Assembly (NCBI GenBank): GCA_903945605.1
Contig: CAJAWH010000172.1
Location: 1 to 38,870, forward strand
From: an uncultured Methylococcaceae bacterium
GTDB lineage: Bacteria > Pseudomonadota > Gammaproteobacteria > Methylococcales > Methylomonadaceae
DNA length: 38,870 nt
Direction of reading: 5' to 3'
Positions 35,962 to 38,870 of the stretch are shown here, piece after piece (position 1 is the stretch's first letter; each line of letters starts with the position of its first letter). The position numbers were made by a program, and so were the translations under genes. The notes beneath the pieces were generated by a model. It made no database searches. It saw only the letters and a list, made by a program, of their open reading frames with translations, and was not told the DNA's origin.

Positions 35962-36789
35962 CTATTTCTGCTTACGGCGTCTGACGATCATATTGTCAGT
36001 GCGTTTGTTTTTTCTAGTTTTGTATCCTTTTGTCGGCATACCCCATGGCGAAACTGGGTGTCTACCGCCTGAAGTACGACCTTCACCACCACCATGCGGA
36101 TGGTCAACGGGGTTCATTACCACACCACGAACGGTCGGTCTGATACCACGCCATCTTGAAGCACCGGCCTTTCCAAGCGAAGTCAAGTTATGCTCAGAAT
36201 TGGAAACCTCGCCAATCACTGCTCGGCAATCTGCCATAACCTTGCGCATTTCTCCGGAACGCAACCTAATTGTGGCATGCATCCCGTCCTTGGCTACTAA
36301 CTGTGCTGATGTACCGGCACTACGGGCAATTTGTGCGCCCTTGCCTGGCTTCATTTCCACACAATGGATCGTGGTACCCATTGGTATATTCCTGATGGGC
36401 ATACAATTGCCAGATTTGACTGGCACGGTGTCTGAAGACAAAATTTCTTGCCCTATTTCAAGCCCTTTTGGTGCGATGATATATCTACGCTCACCGTCCT
36501 TAAATAAAATGAGCGCAATGTTAGCAGTTCGGTTCGGATCATATTCCAAACGCTCTACAATCGCTGGTATGTCAACTTTATTTCTCTTAAAATCGATAAT
36601 GCGGTAATGTTGCTTATGTCCACCACCCACATGACGAGTCGTAATGCGTCCGTTGTTGTTACGACCACCTGTTTTACTATTTTTTTCGAGTAGAGGTGCA
36701 TACGGCTTGCCTTTATGCAAACCATCCGTTTTTACACGTATTACAAACCTCGACCCTGGTGATGTCGGTTTTGATTTTACAATCGCCAT
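35962..36789 (-). CDS. rplB: 50S ribosomal protein L2
   Basis: L2 is essential for subunit association and the peptidyl-transferase centre. The 275-residue protein begins [20 protein letters not shown] and carries [20 protein letters not shown] and the conserved [20 protein letters not shown] with the key histidine segment. It lies between rplW and rpsS. The long open frame opposite it on the plus strand is a coding shadow. Confidence 0.99.
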   Translation of the reverse strand: MAIVKSKPTSPGSRFVIRVKTDGLHKGKPYAPLLEKNSKTGGRNNNGRITTRHVGGGHKQHYRIIDFKRNKVDIPAIVERLEYDPNRTANIALILFKDGERRYIIAPKGLEIGQEILSSDTVPVKSGNCMPIRNIPMGTTIHCVEMKPGKGAQIARSAGTSAQLVAKDGMHATIRLRSGEMRKVMADCRAVIGEVSNSEHNLTSLGKAGASRWRGIRPTVRGVVMNPVDHPHGGGEGRTSGGRHPVSPWGMPTKGYKTRKNKRTDNMIVRRRKQK

Positions 36790-36823
36790 GCTATTACCGT
36801 TTCCTATTGGCCTTCTTTATTTA

Positions 36824-37123
36824 TTAAACAGCGGAAAATTCTATATCGTGGCCTGGTTTTAATTTAACGTAGGCCTTTTTCCAATCAGATTTATGGTAAA
36901 CGGAACGGCCGAAGCGCTTTTCTTTACCTTTAACGTTCAAAACATTGACAGAATCAACTTGGACATTAAACATTGCTTCCACCGCTTCTTTTATTTGTAC
37001 CTTATTTGCGTCTTTTTTGACCTTAAAAACAAAATGCTTGTTTTTTTCAGCTGCAATGGTACATTTTTCAGAAATAACTGGGGCTTCAATAATTGACGCC
37101 AATTTATATAGCTTCAGACTCAT
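36824..37123 (-). CDS. rplW: 50S ribosomal protein L23
   Basis: L23 is at the exit tunnel and is the main docking site for trigger factor and SRP. The 99-residue protein shows SIIEAPVISEKCTIAAEKNK, then FKVKKDANKVQIKEAVEAMF and VKGKEKRFGRSVYHKSDWKK. It overlaps rplD by 4 bases and ends 34 bases before rplB. Confidence 0.98.
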   Translation of the reverse strand: MSLKLYKLASIIEAPVISEKCTIAAEKNKHFVFKVKKDANKVQIKEAVEAMFNVQVDSVNVLNVKGKEKRFGRSVYHKSDWKKAYVKLKPGHDIEFSAV

Positions 37124-37740
37124 GCCAGATGCTCCTCAATTTTTTTCAGTGCTTCAGGCGTCATGATCACCTTGTCTGCAGACACCAACGATACTGGGCT
37201 TAAGTTGTTAGCCTCAGTAACTTCTACATATGGAATATTCCTCGCCGCTAAAAACAGATTGGGTTCAATGCCATCAACCACAATCAGTATGCGCTTGCCG
37301 GATATGTCTTTTAACGTGGCGAGCAATTCTTTTGTTTTAGGTACACTCGGCGTGATTGTCGAAGCTATCACAATCCGGTCTTGTCTTAACAATTCAGACA
37401 AAATAGACTTAATGCCAACCCGAAACATTTTTTTGTTTAGTTTCTGCTCGTAATTACGCGGTCTTGCTGCAAAAGTGACCCCACCAGTTCGCCAGATAGG
37501 GCTGCGTGTGCTACCTGAACGAGCTTGACCGGTGCCTTTTTGACGCCACGGCTTAGCACCGCCACCGCTCACATCTGAACGGGTTTTCTGCGCTTTAGTG
37601 CCTTGTCTTGCGCCAGCCATATAGCGGGTGACCAACTGGTGGATCAAGGTTTCGTTATATGCTTGTCCAAATACCGCTTCGGGTGCTTCCAATGGACTTG
37701 CAGTGCCTTGCGTATTTAATGTAGGAATTTCTAAACTCAT
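37120..37740 (-). CDS. rplD: 50S ribosomal protein L4
   Basis: L4 lines the exit tunnel and, in E. coli, represses its own S10 operon. The 206-residue protein shows [20 protein letters not shown], the tunnel loop [20 protein letters not shown] and [16 protein letters not shown] at the end. Its start overlaps rplC and its stop overlaps rplW by 4 bases each. No E. coli-like S10 leader for L4 control exists upstream of rpsJ here. Confidence 0.98.
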   Translation of the reverse strand: MSLEIPTLNTQGTASPLEAPEAVFGQAYNETLIHQLVTRYMAGARQGTKAQKTRSDVSGGGAKPWRQKGTGQARSGSTRSPIWRTGGVTFAARPRNYEQKLNKKMFRVGIKSILSELLRQDRIVIASTITPSVPKTKELLATLKDISGKRILIVVDGIEPNLFLAARNIPYVEVTEANNLSPVSLVSADKVIMTPEALKKIEEHLA

Positions 37741-38393
37741 GCCTTAGCCTTTCTTTTTACTTTTGATGCAGGTCTGATGACCACGTCACTTCCTTTTGAT
37801 CCAGGTACAGCACCTTTAATCAGTATGAGGTTTCTCTCGGCATCAATGGCTTGTATTTTTAGGTTCTGCACAGTAGTGATTGCAGCCCCCATGTGTCCGG
37901 CCATTTTTTTGCCTTTAAATACCCTGCCTGGAGTCTGGTTCATACCAATTGAACCCAGTACACGGTGAGAAAGTGAGTTACCGTGAGTGGCATCTTGCAT
38001 GTGGAAATTATGCCGCTTGATACCACCGGCAAAGCCTTTACCGATGCTTCTTGCCTGTACATCGACCACTTGGCCTTCGCTAAACACATCGACCGACAAG
38101 GCAGAGCCTGTAGTCAAATCATGCCCTTCATTTTCATCCAGCCTAAATTCCCAGAGACCGCGGCCCGCGGTTTCATTAGCAGCCGCATAATGCCCAGCCA
38201 AGGCTTTGTTGACTCTTGATGCTTTCACTTCGCCAGCAGTCACTTGGATAGAACGATAACCATCTCGTTCTATGGTTTTTACTTGTGTGACACGGTTTGA
38301 GTCAATCTGTAGCACAGTAACCGGCACTGAAGTTCCATCTTCACAAAATACTCTGGTCATTCCACATTTACGACCGATAAGACCTATTGACAT
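37737..38393 (-). CDS. rplC: 50S ribosomal protein L3
   Basis: L3 is an early assembly protein near the peptidyl-transferase centre. The 218-residue protein begins [20 protein letters not shown] and has [40 protein letters not shown] and [11 protein letters not shown] in the rRNA-penetrating loop. It is 15 bases after rpsJ. Confidence 0.98.
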   Translation of the reverse strand: MSIGLIGRKCGMTRVFCEDGTSVPVTVLQIDSNRVTQVKTIERDGYRSIQVTAGEVKASRVNKALAGHYAAANETAGRGLWEFRLDENEGHDLTTGSALSVDVFSEGQVVDVQARSIGKGFAGGIKRHNFHMQDATHGNSLSHRVLGSIGMNQTPGRVFKGKKMAGHMGAAITTVQNLKIQAIDAERNLILIKGAVPGSKGSDVVIRPASKVKRKAKA

Positions 38394-38408
38394 CTGCCAA
38401 TTCCTCTA

Positions 38409-38720
38409 TTAATTCAACTTAATCTGAACATCTACGCCGGCTGCAAGATCAAGCTTCATCAATGCATCAACAGTCTTGTCAGTTGGCTCAACAATATCCA
38501 ACAGCCGTTTGTAGGTTCTTAATTCATACTGATCGCGTGCATCTTTGTTAACATGCGGCGAAATCAAAATGGTGAAACGCTCTTTTTTAGTAGGCAAGGG
38601 AATCGGGCCCTTTATTTGGGCCCCAGTTCTTCTTGCAGTTTCTACTATCTCACTGGCCGATTGGTCAATCAATTTATGATCGAAAGATTTCAAGCGGATC
38701 CTGATAGTTTGATTAGACAT
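38409..38720 (-). CDS. rpsJ: 30S ribosomal protein S10
   Basis: S10 is a small-subunit head protein that also forms NusE in transcription antitermination complexes. The 103-residue protein begins [20 protein letters not shown] and contains [20 protein letters not shown], then [20 protein letters not shown], matching the family. It starts only 5 bases after the tuf stop, so it is read as an extension of the str operon. Confidence 0.99.
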   Translation of the reverse strand: MSNQTIRIRLKSFDHKLIDQSASEIVETARRTGAQIKGPIPLPTKKERFTILISPHVNKDARDQYELRTYKRLLDIVEPTDKTVDALMKLDLAAGVDVQIKLN

Positions 38721-38725
38721 ATTTA

Positions 38726-38870
38726 TTACTCAATAATGGATGCAACAACACCGGCACCGACGGTACGGCCACCTTCGCGGATGGCGAAGCGCAAGCCCTC
38801 TTCCATCGCAATCGGTGAGATCAGCTTGACGGTCACGGAGATGTTGTCGCCGGGCATGACCATTTCCACG
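38726..38870 (-). CDS. tuf: Elongation factor Tu, C-terminal end (partial at right edge)
   Basis: The last 47 residues of EF-Tu are encoded: [17 protein letters not shown], then [20 protein letters not shown] and VVASIIE before a TAA at 38726-38728. EF-Tu delivers aminoacyl-tRNA to the ribosome. This fragment is far richer in G+C than the neighbouring rpsJ (about 61% against 42% in hand-counted 130-base samples). This may reflect different codon use or exchange with a second tuf copy. Confidence 0.98.
   Translation of the reverse strand, partial: VEMVMPGDNISVTVKLISPIAMEEGLRFAIREGGRTVGAGVVASIIE

Noticed and set aside
35993-36607. 204-residue open frame on the plus strand opposite rplB
   Set aside because: It is an antisense shadow of a highly constrained ribosomal gene, with no recognisable domain and no independent ribosome binding site evidence.

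Overview
The window reads as a chromosomal segment of a gammaproteobacterium of moderate GC content. The support is core gene order: yibN-like/secB/gpsA, lepA-lepB-rnc-era-recO-pdxJ, gpmI-envC-ctpA, and a full S10-spc-alpha ribosomal super-operon, with proteins close to the E. coli forms. A Methylococcales-like or related environmental lineage is possible, but that is only an impression from gene style and content.

Layout. Positions 1-5812 (+ strand) hold the right part of an accessory type I restriction-modification locus: the tail of a Fic-family gene, a DUF1016/YhcG-type PDDEXK nuclease, hsdS, a drastically shortened DUF1016 relative, and hsdR. The genes are chained by very short gaps or overlaps. 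hsdS carries one in-frame TAA and hsdR one single-base frameshift in an A run, so both the specificity and the motor/nuclease subunit look broken by small, reversible lesions. hsdM is not in the window and probably lies to the left. Positions 5994-8630 (-) encode a large UPF0182 membrane protein, divergent from hemW (+), which is followed by pyrE (+). Positions 10718-11801 are a decayed patch with an intricate palindrome, a HEPN-domain pseudogene and a frameshifted partner pseudogene.

Positions 11802-15890 (-) are the gpmI-envC-ctpA operon: glycolysis, activation of cell-division amidases, and a periplasmic processing protease. After a 450-base intergenic region come a membrane-anchored rhodanese, secB and gpsA (+), which converge on pdxJ. 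From 18342 to the right end everything is on the minus strand: lepA-lepB-rnc-era-recO-pdxJ (translation, secretion, RNA processing, ribosome assembly, repair, vitamin B6), ubiA (ubiquinone), and then the ribosomal super-operon ending in rplQ with a strong intrinsic terminator. The super-operon enters from tuf at the right edge and runs rpsJ-rplCDWB-rpsS-rplV-rpsC-rplP-rpmC-rpsQ, rplN-rplX-rplE-rpsN-rpsH-rplF-rplR-rpsE-rpmD-rplO-secY-rpmJ, and rpsM-rpsK-rpsD-rpoA-rplQ.

The most unusual material is the damaged composite RM/Fic/DUF1016 locus, the decayed HEPN pair, the compositional break between tuf and rpsJ, and hairpins and a promoter at the S10/spc and spc/alpha operon joints. No CRISPR array, rRNA, tRNA, transposase or phage gene was seen.
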